From NCBI GenBank assembly GCA_016788635.1, contig JAEUSU010000017.1, forward strand, positions 1-64,000: a stretch of DNA of 64,000 nt, in the 5' to 3' direction. Position numbers and translations under genes: made by a program. The stretch's first letter is position 1; each line of letters starts with the position of its first letter. Of this stretch, positions 9,274-18,132 are shown one piece after another. Source of the DNA: Flavobacteriales bacterium. GTDB taxonomy: Bacteria; Bacteroidota; Bacteroidia; Flavobacteriales_F; PHOS-HE28. The notes beneath the pieces are model-generated. The model ran no database searches and had not been told where the DNA came from. It saw only the letters and a program-made list of their open reading frames with translations.

Positions 9274-11424
9274 TCAACGAATGCTCATGAGCACCTGTCG
9301 GTCCACCGTTACAGGGTACTTCGCACGCAGTTCCTCCAGCCAGGCCTTTTCCAAGCTGTCCTGGTATGCGGCGGTCACGGCTCCACGGGCCTCATCCAGG
9401 GTCTTGGGGCGCGGCGCAATGAGCTGGCGCATATCCACGATCACTACACGGCCATCCACCGGGATGTCCTTTGATAGACCGGGTTGCGACAAGCCCGCGA
9501 AATAGGGACGCGAAGCCTGGTCGAAGGGACCGTACTCAATGTTGAGGTTGAGCGCCGAGGCCTTGTTCGCCTCGGTCAGCAGGTCATTGGCCCGCTTGCC
9601 CTTCTTATGGAGCTTGCGCACCCCCTTCGCCACGGCAGCGGTGGCACAGGTGTACACATCCGCATCCACACGCGAAGGGGTCATGTAATTGCCCTTGTTG
9701 GCCTCGTAGAACTCCCTCAAGCCTACGGTGTCCTTCACGGCCCGGCTCCACACCTTCTGGTCAGTGAGCTCGAAAAGCAGGATGCCATCGCGGTACTCCT
9801 TCATCAACATGCGGAACTCCGGGTACTTGGTCTCCAGGTTGGCATCCTCCTCGGCCATCAACATGTCATCCACGAACTCCTGGAACCGGCCATCCACGTA
9901 GCCTTTGATGGGCACCGTACGCTCCCGCTTCTGTTTTGCTTCCAGGTAGTCCAGGAACTCGGTCTGCGAGAAAGAGCGGCCTGTGATCGTGAATACGGGC
10001 TTGTTCAAGCTCTTGGCCTTGGCGCGGTCGTAACTCCATCCCTCCTGGATGTCGCGCACCACCACCGTGTCGTTGGGTGTGGCCACCAGGTCCTCAAAGC
10101 GGCGGCTGCGGATGTTCACCACCTTGCCGTTCTCCATCACGCCATTGATCTCGCGGCGGTACTTCATGCCTTTTCGCACAACCACACCCTCCTTCACGTT
10201 CTTGCGGACCAATGTGTCGGAAACCACCGTTCCCTTTTTGAAGATGGTGCTATCCACCAGTGCGTAAAGCGCCTTCACGTTCTTGTCGTTGGGCTGGTAG
10301 TTGTAGTCCTTGCGCAGCTTGTCCAGGAAGGCGCGCTTGGTGATGTCGGCCCGGCTGTCCCGCGCGATCTTGTTCTTCAATTCGCTCTTCGCCTGCTCAA
10401 AGCCGGCCGGGGCCACATAGGACATGCGCTTGATGATGTGCCAGCCGTAGCGTGTACGCACCGGATCGCTGATGGCCCCATCCGTGGTGAGGGCGAAGGC
10501 GGCATCCTCGAACTCCTCGATCATTTTGCCGGTGCTGAACTCGGGCAGTTCGCCGCTCTTGCTGCTCGTGCCCTCATCCTCGCTGAACTTCAGCGCCGCA
10601 TCACTGAAGCTGAGCTGGCCGGACACCAGTTGCTGGTGGATCTCCCGGATCTTGCGCTCGGTGGCCTCCTTCTTCTCGGGGCTGTCGGTGTCCACACTGC
10701 GGAGCATGACATGTGCCACCTTGATGGTGCCGCGTGCCGGCCGCCGGTCGGTGACCTTCAGGATGTGGTAGCCGAAACGTGTGCGCACCACCGGGCTCAC
10801 CTGGCCCACAGGAGTGTTGTAGGCCATGCTCTCGAAGGGATAGACCATCTGTAGCGCGGTGAAGTAGCCCAGGTCACCACCACCTTTCTGCACGCCGGGG
10901 TCGTCACTGCCCCCCTTGCTCATGGCCACGGCGGCGAAATCCTCGCCTTTCATCACGCGCTGGCGAAGGCTGTTGATGCGCTGCCAGGCCTTCAGCGTGT
11001 CCTCCGGAGCGGCATCCTGCGCCACCTGCACCAGGATGTGGCTGGCGCGGATCTCCTCCAGGCTGCGGTCGTATGCCTCGCGCATGAGCTGCTCGTTCAG
11101 TTCGCGGTCGATCAGGTAAGGGCGTGCCAGCTGCTTGCGGTACCCGTCCAGCTCCTGTTGGAACTTGCTCACGGTGTCCATCCTCAGCACCTCGGCCTCG
11201 CGCACCTTCAGTTTGTAATTGATGAAGAGTTCCACGTACTCGTTGAGCGCCTCGGGCGTCACCGTCACATCCTTGTTGTTCTTCTTGTAGATGGCCTCGA
11301 ACTCGCTGCGGAGGACCGGCTGGCCATCCACCGACATCAGCACCGGATCGGTGGCGCCGTTCTGGGCGAAAGCGCCGCAGGTCACGATCAGCGACAGTAC
11401 AAACAGGGACTTCTTCATGAACAT
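9274..11424 (-). CDS. Periplasmic peptidyl-prolyl isomerase with two parvulin domains
   Basis: 716 residues (ATG at 11424; an internal ATG two codons later would give MKKSLFVLSL). A signal peptide ends GAFAQ. A SurA-N region (SVDGQPVLRSEFEAIYKKN) precedes two PpiC domains: one starting IRASHILVQVAQDA with FGYHILKVTDRRP, the second IKVAHVMLRSVD with YGWHIIKRM. A long C-terminal half without a catalytic domain ends in AKYPVTVDRQVLMSIR. This size and layout is common for Bacteroidota foldases acting on outer membrane proteins. A canonical TACATTTG box lies at 11450-11457. It is the first gene of the three-gene foldase operon. Confidence 0.92.
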   Translation of the reverse strand: MFMKKSLFVLSLIVTCGAFAQNGATDPVLMSVDGQPVLRSEFEAIYKKNNKDVTVTPEALNEYVELFINYKLKVREAEVLRMDTVSKFQQELDGYRKQLARPYLIDRELNEQLMREAYDRSLEEIRASHILVQVAQDAAPEDTLKAWQRINSLRQRVMKGEDFAAVAMSKGGSDDPGVQKGGGDLGYFTALQMVYPFESMAYNTPVGQVSPVVRTRFGYHILKVTDRRPARGTIKVAHVMLRSVDTDSPEKKEATERKIREIHQQLVSGQLSFSDAALKFSEDEGTSSKSGELPEFSTGKMIEEFEDAAFALTTDGAISDPVRTRYGWHIIKRMSYVAPAGFEQAKSELKNKIARDSRADITKRAFLDKLRKDYNYQPNDKNVKALYALVDSTIFKKGTVVSDTLVRKNVKEGVVVRKGMKYRREINGVMENGKVVNIRSRRFEDLVATPNDTVVVRDIQEGWSYDRAKAKSLNKPVFTITGRSFSQTEFLDYLEAKQKRERTVPIKGYVDGRFQEFVDDMLMAEEDANLETKYPEFRMLMKEYRDGILLFELTDQKVWSRAVKDTVGLREFYEANKGNYMTPSRVDADVYTCATAAVAKGVRKLHKKGKRANDLLTEANKASALNLNIEYGPFDQASRPYFAGLSQPGLSKDIPVDGRVVIVDMRQLIAPRPKTLDEARGAVTAAYQDSLEKAWLEELRAKYPVTVDRQVLMSIR

Positions 11425-11449
11425 GGCTCCTCAAGCGTTTGAAGGGGGG

Positions 11450-11457
11450 CAAATGTA
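11450..11457 (-). promoter_or_regulatory. -7 box TACATTTG of the foldase operon
   Basis: Exact TAnnTTTG match on the minus strand, 25 bases upstream of the ATG at 11424. A separate box for the divergent gene lies at 11538-11545. Confidence 0.55.
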
Positions 11458-11537
11458 ACCGATCGGCCGCGCCGTGACCGGACCCGGATCGTACCCGCCA
11501 AGTACCTGAACACCCGTTGGTCCCAAGCCCCCATTGT

Positions 11538-11545
11538 TATCTTGG
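11538..11545 (+). promoter_or_regulatory. Putative -7 box TATCTTGG
   Basis: TATCTTGG lies 20 bases before the ATG at 11566. It resembles TAnnTTTG with changes at the last positions, a variant that recurs before many genes in this window. Confidence 0.4.
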
Positions 11546-11565
11546 GCTCCACCAACCCCGGACCC

Positions 11566-13674
11566 ATGATGAACCGCGTCATTACTCTGCTCGCCTCCTG
11601 TGCGCTCACCCCCGCCCTGCTGGCCGCCACCGGTGGCCCGGATGCCTACGGCTACATCTGGAAGGACAGCAATGAACCGGGTGGTCCGGCATTCAACTGG
11701 ATCGATATCACCAGCTACGGCCAGCAGATCACCGGACTGGCTGACGATAATATCGTGGGCCCTTTTTTCATGCAGACGAACCACCCCTACTACTGGTATG
11801 ACGTGAAGAAGGTGTGGATCGGCAGCAACGGCTATATCGCCTTCAACAGCGTGAACATCGCCTCTCCCTTCCCCACCATCCCGGCGGCCTTCCCACCGAA
11901 CGACTACATCGCCGGCATGACCTGCGACCTGAACTTCAGCGGCGCTGGCAACCCTGCCCAGATGTGGTATTACGACAATGCGGACACCACCGTCTTCACG
12001 TGGCTGAACGTGCCGTTCTGGACCAACGTGGCCCCCAACTGGACCGGCTCCAACACCTTCCAGATCATCCTGAACAAGGCGGACAGCAGCATTACGGTGC
12101 AGTTCCTGCAGCAGACCGGCCTCCCCTTCCAGATCGATGTGCTTTCGGGCATTGAAAGCGTGGCCGGTGACATCGGCCTGCAGCATTCGGCGGATGTACT
12201 ACCCCCGATCAACTATGCCATCCGTTACTACATGCCCGGGACCCCGCTGCTGGACGTGACGGACGCCAGCCTGGAATGGAATACCGACCCCACCACGGGC
12301 GGGCGCTCCCTGAAGCGCTTCGGCCCGCCCTTCCCCCTTACGGTGAACGCGAAGAACACAGGGAACCAGCCCATCGGCAACTTCACCGTCACGGGCCAGG
12401 TGCTGAACGCCATCGGTACCATCGTTGCCACAGACCAGGTGACCGTGGGCTACCTGGACCCTGCATTCGACACCACCATCACGTTCGGCGTCGCCTTCAA
12501 TCCCAATGTAGCCGGCACCTACCGGTTCCGCGGCACCATCACCGGCATCACGGGCGAATTGATCAGCAGCAACAACCTGCGCGAACAGGAACTGGTGGTG
12601 TATGACACCAGTTTGAGCACGATCAATGTGCGCTGGTCCGGACCCATGGACAATGGCGTGGGCATTGGTTGGGATGGTGGCAATGGCGGCGTTGGCACCT
12701 ACGTCATGCCGCCGAACTATCCGGCCTACATCTCCGCCTACGTACTGCGCCTCAGCGCCAACAGCACACCCAGCGGCTGCTACCTGAAGCTCTTTGATGA
12801 CAACGGGCCGGACGGCGGACCCGGAACCCTGCTGGACAGCATCTACGTGCCCCCCGCACAAGCCACCGTTGGCGATCTCACCATCCCACTGGGCAGCCCC
12901 TTCACCCTGAACGACGGCGGCGTGTTTGTGCAGTGGTATATGGCCGGGCCGTTCATCAACATCGCCATCGATCCACAGGCCCCGTTCTCCTTGCTCACCT
13001 ACGAGATCATCGACAACGTGTGGGCCGAGTACCGCACGCGCACCACGCAGGACTTCCACCTGGGCATCCAGATCACCCAGCCGCCGGTGCTGAACACGGG
13101 TTGCACGGGCTTCTTCGGGGTGATCAACGGCAGCAATGTCACCGGCCCGATCACGGTGCGCACCTGGGTGCGGAACTTCGGCAACCAACCCATCTCGGGC
13201 ATTCCCTTGCGCTATGCGTACAACGGCGGCCCAGTGGTGCAGCAGAACTACACCGGCACACCGATCAACCCGGGCGATTCCATCCTGTTCACCTTCGGCT
13301 CGCAGTTCAACCCGGACGCGGCCGGCACGGGTGACCTGTGTGCCTGGACCGACCTGCCCGGGGATGTGAACAACCTGAACGATACCGCCTGTGTGTCCCT
13401 TGTGGTGACCGTTGGGCTGGCTGAACATCGCTCACAAGAACTTCGCCTGATGCCCAACCCGGCGCAGGATGAAGTGGTGCTGCAAGGCCTTGCGCCGGGC
13501 GCCTGGCAGATCACCGTGGTGGACCTGGGCGGGGCGGTGGTGCTCAACAGGGATCTCGCCCTGCCCGGCGGACCCCTCCGGCTGGATGTGCACACGCTTG
13601 CGCAAGGCACCTACCAATTGCAGGCGCGTTCCGGCAGGCAGGTCAGCATGGCGAAACTGATCATCGTGCGCTGA
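11566..13674 (+). CDS. Large secreted T9SS protein with CARDB-like modules
   Basis: 702 residues from the ATG at 11566; an in-frame TTG at 11542 lies within the promoter box and is unlikely. The signal peptide is MMNRVITLLASCALTPALLA. The first ~200 residues form a beta-rich domain (YGYIWKDSNEPGGPAFNW; IGSNGYIAFNS). Two stretches look like CARDB/Ig-like adhesion modules: LTVNAKNTGNQPIGNFTVTG and ITVRTWVRNFGNQPISGIPL. The T9SS type A domain starts at LRLMPNPAQDEVVLQGL and ends MAKLIIVR. The protein is expected on the cell surface or in the medium; ligand unknown. Confidence 0.85.
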   Translation: MMNRVITLLASCALTPALLAATGGPDAYGYIWKDSNEPGGPAFNWIDITSYGQQITGLADDNIVGPFFMQTNHPYYWYDVKKVWIGSNGYIAFNSVNIASPFPTIPAAFPPNDYIAGMTCDLNFSGAGNPAQMWYYDNADTTVFTWLNVPFWTNVAPNWTGSNTFQIILNKADSSITVQFLQQTGLPFQIDVLSGIESVAGDIGLQHSADVLPPINYAIRYYMPGTPLLDVTDASLEWNTDPTTGGRSLKRFGPPFPLTVNAKNTGNQPIGNFTVTGQVLNAIGTIVATDQVTVGYLDPAFDTTITFGVAFNPNVAGTYRFRGTITGITGELISSNNLREQELVVYDTSLSTINVRWSGPMDNGVGIGWDGGNGGVGTYVMPPNYPAYISAYVLRLSANSTPSGCYLKLFDDNGPDGGPGTLLDSIYVPPAQATVGDLTIPLGSPFTLNDGGVFVQWYMAGPFINIAIDPQAPFSLLTYEIIDNVWAEYRTRTTQDFHLGIQITQPPVLNTGCTGFFGVINGSNVTGPITVRTWVRNFGNQPISGIPLRYAYNGGPVVQQNYTGTPINPGDSILFTFGSQFNPDAAGTGDLCAWTDLPGDVNNLNDTACVSLVVTVGLAEHRSQELRLMPNPAQDEVVLQGLAPGAWQITVVDLGGAVVLNRDLALPGGPLRLDVHTLAQGTYQLQARSGRQVSMAKLIIVR

Positions 13675-13703
13675 GCAGGGGCCGGCCCGGTGGCTGCAGC
13701 GGC

Positions 13704-13711
13704 TAACTTCG
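13704..13711 (+). promoter_or_regulatory. Putative -7 box TAACTTCG
   Basis: TAACTTCG lies 20 bases before the ATG at 13732 and just after the previous gene, which suggests separate transcription of the coiled-coil gene and the OstA-like gene behind it. Confidence 0.4.
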
Positions 13712-13731
13712 CCGCCCTTCAAACCGCATTC

Positions 13732-14376
13732 ATGTCCAGCACACTTGGTCGTCTGCTCATTGGTTGGAACATCCTGCTCACGGGCCTGCTGGCCTGGGCC
13801 CTGCTGCGCACCCCTGCGGTGGACGCTGGCAATGAAGATGATGGAACGGTGGAGGAGGTGGTCCTGCCTCCGCGCGAACGCGACACCACCGCGTTGCAGG
13901 ATGCGCGCATCGCCTACTTCTTCATGGACAGCCTGCGCAGCGGATTGGACCTGCTGAAGGAACGTTCCGAGCAATACCGCAAGGAGGGCCAGCGGCTGGA
14001 AGGGAACTGGCGCGCCGAGTACGCCAAGGCACAGGCCCGCTACGAGGAGTTGATGAAAAAGGACCACACCTACAGCACCCAGGCGGAGTTGAAGGCCGAC
14101 CAACAGGAGCTGGAGGGGCTGGAACGCCGCATCGCGGAATTAAAGCAGTCCAGCGAGGAGCGCATGGCCCGGATGGAGACCGACATGTTGCGGGAGATCT
14201 CCAGCGAAGTGGAGGGATTCCTGAAGGAGTACAATGAGACCGCCTCCTTCGACTACATCATCAGTGTGGAACCGGGCGGGCAGGTCTGGGTGGGCAATCC
14301 GGACCTGAACGTGACCGAGGATATCCTGAACGGATTGAACGCACGCTACCGTGCGAAGAAGAAGCCCACGAAGTAG
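13732..14376 (+). CDS. OmpH/Skp-like coiled-coil periplasmic protein with N-terminal anchor
   Basis: 214 residues from the ATG at 13732. Residues about 6-25 (LGRLLIGWNILLTGLLAWALL) form a membrane anchor or uncleaved signal. After a short acidic linker comes ARIAYFFMDSLRSGLDLLKE, matching the start of OmpH/Skp proteins, then a long charged coiled coil (about residues 75-155), and a C-terminal segment FDYIISVEPGGQVWVGNPDLNVTEDILNGL typical of the family. Skp-like chaperones hold unfolded outer membrane proteins in the periplasm. The gene is followed by the OstA/LptA-like gene, which fits an envelope-assembly role. Confidence 0.8.
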   Translation: MSSTLGRLLIGWNILLTGLLAWALLRTPAVDAGNEDDGTVEEVVLPPRERDTTALQDARIAYFFMDSLRSGLDLLKERSEQYRKEGQRLEGNWRAEYAKAQARYEELMKKDHTYSTQAELKADQQELEGLERRIAELKQSSEERMARMETDMLREISSEVEGFLKEYNETASFDYIISVEPGGQVWVGNPDLNVTEDILNGLNARYRAKKKPTK

Positions 14377-14441
14377 TGCGCCTGCCATGCGTTGCGGCAT
14401 GGACTTGGATGCGCAGTGCCTCGCTGTATCGCAAGGTCCGC

Positions 14442-16010
14442 ATGAAGGCCCTCCCCTCTCCCGCTGTGCATGCGGCCCTGCTGCTGGCCGTGCTCGTCCT
14501 TGGGAATACGCATGGCTTCGCACAGACCGGGCCGCGCATCGAGATCGTGCATGCCGATGCCTGGCAGTTCGACCAGCAACTGGCACCCGGTGCGCAACGC
14601 CTCACCGGCAAGGTGGCCTTCCGCCATGCCCAGGCCGAAATGCGTTGCGACAGTGCCTACCTCTTCGAGGACCAGACGGTGCAAGCCTTCGGCAATGTCC
14701 GCATCGTACAGGGCGACACGCTGGAGCTGGTAGGCGACCGGCTGCATTATGACGGACGCGACCGCGTGGCCCGCCTGGACGGACGTGTGCGCCTGACCGA
14801 ACCGGGCATGACCCTGGAGACCGAGCAGATCACCTACGACCTGCGTTCCCGTCAGGCGGTGTACAGCCGGGGAGGGCGTCTCACCGGCCGACGCGACGGC
14901 AGCGTGCTCACCAGTGACCGGGGCACCTACCTCGCCGCGGCACGCACCTTCATCTTCAGCGGGCAGGTACACCTCTCCCACCCCGAGTACGACATCGTGG
15001 CCGATACGCTGCACTACGCCACCGCCACGGGTGTGGCCACCTTCCAAGGCCCCACCACCATGACCGCCCAGGGCACGCGCATGTGGTGCACACGCGGCAC
15101 GTATGACACCCGTGAACAGCTTGCCCACCTCACGCGGGACAGCCGGGTGATCACGGACGCGCAGGAATTGCGCGGGGACACCCTGCGTTTCGACCAACGC
15201 AGCGGGATCGGTCTGGCCTATGGGCATGTGGCGGTGATCGACAGTGCGAACGGGTTGATCGTGGCCGGGGATCGTGGACGGCACGACCGGCGCGCGGAGC
15301 ACACGTGGATCTCGGGAAATGCCGAATTGCGCATGGACCTCGGTGGCGACACGCTGTATCTGCATGGCGACACGCTCTACGCGGAAACGATCCGGAGACC
15401 TGCATGGGAGGCCGATGGGATGATCAGTACAAGCAAGCGCATCACCGCGCGGCGCGGGGCGCGCTTCTTCAAAAGCGACCTGCAGGGTGTATGCGACACG
15501 CTCATCTACGAAGAAGCGGACAGTGTGATCCACCTGCTGCATCGCCCCGCGCTCTGGAGCGGCGCCGACCAGATCACCGGCGATCGCATCCGCATGACAT
15601 TGCGCGAAGGGCGCCCGCACCTGTTGCACGTGGAAGGCAACGGCTTCATCGCCTCACAAGTGGATAGCGCTCACTACGACCAGGTCACCGGCAGCACCAT
15701 CACCGGATACTTCCACGATGGCCAGCTGGACCATCTGCTGGCGCAGGGTACCTGCCGCACCGTTTACTATGCACGCGAAGGCGCACCGGGTGAGGAACAA
15801 CTGATCGGCATGAACCGTGCGGACTGCAGCAAGATCCGTGTGACCGTGCGCGCAGGCGCGGTGCACGAGATCACTTTCGTGACGAAGCCCGACGCCGTGT
15901 TGTATCCGCTGGCGCAGGCTCCACCTGAGGAGACCCTGCTTCGCGGTTTCGTCTGGAGGGGGAAGGAGCGTCCGCTCGATCGCGCTTCGATCTTCCCTTC
16001 GTCTCGGTGA
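14442..16010 (+). CDS. OstA/LptA-like lipopolysaccharide transport protein
   Basis: 522 residues from the ATG at 14442 (MKALPSPAVHAALLLAVLVL), which gives a good signal peptide ending GFAQ. The following ~160 residues match the OstA-like N-terminal fold: IVHADAWQFDQQLAPGAQRL, then repeated short beta strands (CDSAYLFEDQTVQAFGNVRI; GDRLHYDGRDRVARLDG). Further OstA-like strand repeats continue to about residue 480. Bacteroidota carry such long OstA-like proteins, thought to work with LptD in bringing lipopolysaccharide to the outer membrane; the LptD-like gene is at 29727-32351. The 3' end overlaps the convergent gene 15871-18132 by 140 bases. Confidence 0.85.
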   Translation: MKALPSPAVHAALLLAVLVLGNTHGFAQTGPRIEIVHADAWQFDQQLAPGAQRLTGKVAFRHAQAEMRCDSAYLFEDQTVQAFGNVRIVQGDTLELVGDRLHYDGRDRVARLDGRVRLTEPGMTLETEQITYDLRSRQAVYSRGGRLTGRRDGSVLTSDRGTYLAAARTFIFSGQVHLSHPEYDIVADTLHYATATGVATFQGPTTMTAQGTRMWCTRGTYDTREQLAHLTRDSRVITDAQELRGDTLRFDQRSGIGLAYGHVAVIDSANGLIVAGDRGRHDRRAEHTWISGNAELRMDLGGDTLYLHGDTLYAETIRRPAWEADGMISTSKRITARRGARFFKSDLQGVCDTLIYEEADSVIHLLHRPALWSGADQITGDRIRMTLREGRPHLLHVEGNGFIASQVDSAHYDQVTGSTITGYFHDGQLDHLLAQGTCRTVYYAREGAPGEEQLIGMNRADCSKIRVTVRAGAVHEITFVTKPDAVLYPLAQAPPEETLLRGFVWRGKERPLDRASIFPSSR

Positions 16011-18132
16011 ACACCACGCCAAAGCCGCGCCATACCGCGGAGTCCAGCAGCTCCCGTTCGTGCACGGCAGAGTTCGGGTCCACCTCCAGTTCGCTGCGGT
16101 TGTCGCGTAGTTGGTTCGGGTAGCGCACCAGCGTGGCACCATCCCATACCGGCTTTTTCCGGTACACGGCGAAGGCCAGTTTGTTGGATGCGATCCGGTT
16201 CTCGCCCACGTGTGCCACGGAACCATCCTTCACCGCAATGGCCAGCCCGCACGAAATGAACTGACAGCCCGTGATCAACACTTCGCCGCCCTCGCCCACG
16301 CTCACGCCCTTGTCCGGCAGCCGCTCAAAGCGGCAGTCCTGCACCAGCAGCCGGCCACCGCTCACATCCAATCCATCGCCGTTGTCCTCGCTGCGGCTCT
16401 CGCTGAAGGTGCATCCCGTGATCGTACCGTTCACCTGGTCCAGGTCCAGCAGATCGGCCTCGCCGTTGGTGAAGCGACAGTCCCGCAGCTCAACGGTGGA
16501 CCGCTTGATATTCACAGCGTCCTCGCCGCGTGAAGCGTGCACCTCACAATCGGTCATGCGCACAGTGGCGCGGTGCATGGCGAGCATGCCGGTAAAGGTG
16601 ACACCCGCCACCGTTGCGCCCTGTCCACCACTGATCCGCAGTCCGCTCACCTCACATGGCACCGGTCCTCCGCGCGGCCCCAGCACGGCCACCGTGCCGA
16701 AGGGCTGCTTCTCTTCCAGCGGGCGTATGAAGACGGGATTCGCCGATGTGCCATGGATATGCAGTGGTCCTTGGATGAGCAGGCTGCGCCCCGGTGCGAG
16801 CAATACACGTGCGCTGCGCTCCATGCGTACCACCACTCCGGGTGGAAGGATCAGATCCTCCTGGATCACGTATCGGTCGCGGCCGAACACGAGCGTATCC
16901 CCCTCCATCCGTGCACCGATGCGCGTGGCCAGCGCCAGCAGTTCGGACCGCGCGGCCCATCGGACCGGCTGGCAGGAATCACGCTGTCCGATCACCGGTG
17001 GTGGTACGAGTGGCGCCAGTGCGGCGATCACCTCCCTCATCCCGTCCATGTTCATCCGGGCCAGGATCTCCTCCTTCCACGCATCGGCCAATTCGCGCGC
17101 ATGGTCCGGTGCACCACCGGATAGTGCAGGCAGCCACGCCTCATCCACCGCTGCCCACAGGCCGCGCAGCGCATCCGGCCGTGCTTGTGCGACCCACGCG
17201 ACCAGCGCTTCCTCTACTGCTGGCGAGGTCCATGCCATGGTCAGAAATTGTGCGCGAACACGTTGAGGCGTGGCTTCCAATGCCGAGCGGCGCGCGCGCC
17301 AGAGGGGAAGCACTTCGCCGGTGGCACGGTCGTAGGCCATGGGTGCCGCCTCGCTCAACAGGTCGTAGCGTGCATCGGCCACCATCATCAACAGCACACC
17401 CGCCGCCGTGCGCGGATCGATCACTTCGGGCCATGACGAGGCATCATCGATGAGCTGCTGCTGCAGGCAGCGGAGCACCATGCGCGCGGCGCTGTCCTGC
17501 ACGTCGGGGAAGGCATGCTCGGGCCTGTCCATGCTGGCCCCCTGCTCAAAGGGCAATGCTTCGGCCATGCCGCGCTTCTCCATGGCACCGGCATCCGGGC
17601 GTTCTTCAGTGACGAAGACGCCAAGGTCCTGGCCGCAGGCGGAAAGGCGCACGAGCCCCAACTCCGGCGCGAAGAGGCCGAGTTGCGCGGCAAGTACCTG
17701 CATGTACTTGTCGCGGATGGAGGCCAGATCGGCCGGCAACAGCACCACGCGCTCCATGCGTTGATAGGGCGACTGCCTGGGCATGCGCACCAGGTAACCA
17801 CCGCGCTGGGTGCGCAGGCGGCGCACCCGCACGGGCACCTCCACCGCAGCGTTCATGAAGGTCATCGCATGCCAGCGTGTGTCGGCGAACGCGGTGAAGC
17901 AGGTGTCCCCTTCCGCCGTGCGCAGTTCGAACACTGGTAGGTCCGGACTGGTCAGCTCCGGGCCTTTCAACCCGAAGAGCTCGCGGTACCAGCCCCGTTC
18001 CTCAGCGCCCATCCATTCATCCGCAGCCGCGTAACGCTCGCGCAGGCTCTCGCGCGTGAACAAGGCCCACAACGCGACCATTGCAATACCGGCCATGAGG
18101 GCCCAGACGAGAATGCGCTTAACGGCCTGCAT
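15871..18132 (-). CDS. Membrane-anchored CotH-like / right-handed beta-helix protein
   Basis: 753 residues. Residues 5-25 (RILVWALMAGIAMVALWALF) form a membrane anchor. Residues about 80-370 resemble a degenerate CotH-type kinase fold (MTFMNAAVEVPVRVRRL; RDKYMQVLAAQLGL; PLWRARRSALEATP). Residues about 420-690 are a parallel beta-helix of 20-25 residue rungs such as VRMTDCEVHASRGEDAVNIK and GTITGCTFSESRSEDNGDGL. The last ~46 residues are Arg/Ser/Pro-rich and lie entirely antisense to the end of the OstA-like gene, so the true C-terminus may be shorter. The start overlaps the CotH gene by 14 bases: the two are translationally coupled. Function unknown; it could modify or bind surface polymers. 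Confidence 0.7.
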   Translation of the reverse strand: MQAVKRILVWALMAGIAMVALWALFTRESLRERYAAADEWMGAEERGWYRELFGLKGPELTSPDLPVFELRTAEGDTCFTAFADTRWHAMTFMNAAVEVPVRVRRLRTQRGGYLVRMPRQSPYQRMERVVLLPADLASIRDKYMQVLAAQLGLFAPELGLVRLSACGQDLGVFVTEERPDAGAMEKRGMAEALPFEQGASMDRPEHAFPDVQDSAARMVLRCLQQQLIDDASSWPEVIDPRTAAGVLLMMVADARYDLLSEAAPMAYDRATGEVLPLWRARRSALEATPQRVRAQFLTMAWTSPAVEEALVAWVAQARPDALRGLWAAVDEAWLPALSGGAPDHARELADAWKEEILARMNMDGMREVIAALAPLVPPPVIGQRDSCQPVRWAARSELLALATRIGARMEGDTLVFGRDRYVIQEDLILPPGVVVRMERSARVLLAPGRSLLIQGPLHIHGTSANPVFIRPLEEKQPFGTVAVLGPRGGPVPCEVSGLRISGGQGATVAGVTFTGMLAMHRATVRMTDCEVHASRGEDAVNIKRSTVELRDCRFTNGEADLLDLDQVNGTITGCTFSESRSEDNGDGLDVSGGRLLVQDCRFERLPDKGVSVGEGGEVLITGCQFISCGLAIAVKDGSVAHVGENRIASNKLAFAVYRKKPVWDGATLVRYPNQLRDNRSELEVDPNSAVHERELLDSAVWRGFGVVFTETKGRSKRDRADAPSPSRRNREAGSPQVEPAPADTTRRRASSRK

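Noticed and set aside
9484-10854. Open frame of 456 codons on the plus strand
   Set aside because: Antisense to the parvulin protein; shadow composition.
12199-13428. Open frame of 409 codons on the minus strand
   Set aside because: Antisense to a T9SS protein with signal peptide and sorting domain.
14346-15629. Open frame of 427 codons on the minus strand
   Set aside because: Antisense to the OstA-like gene; no motif.
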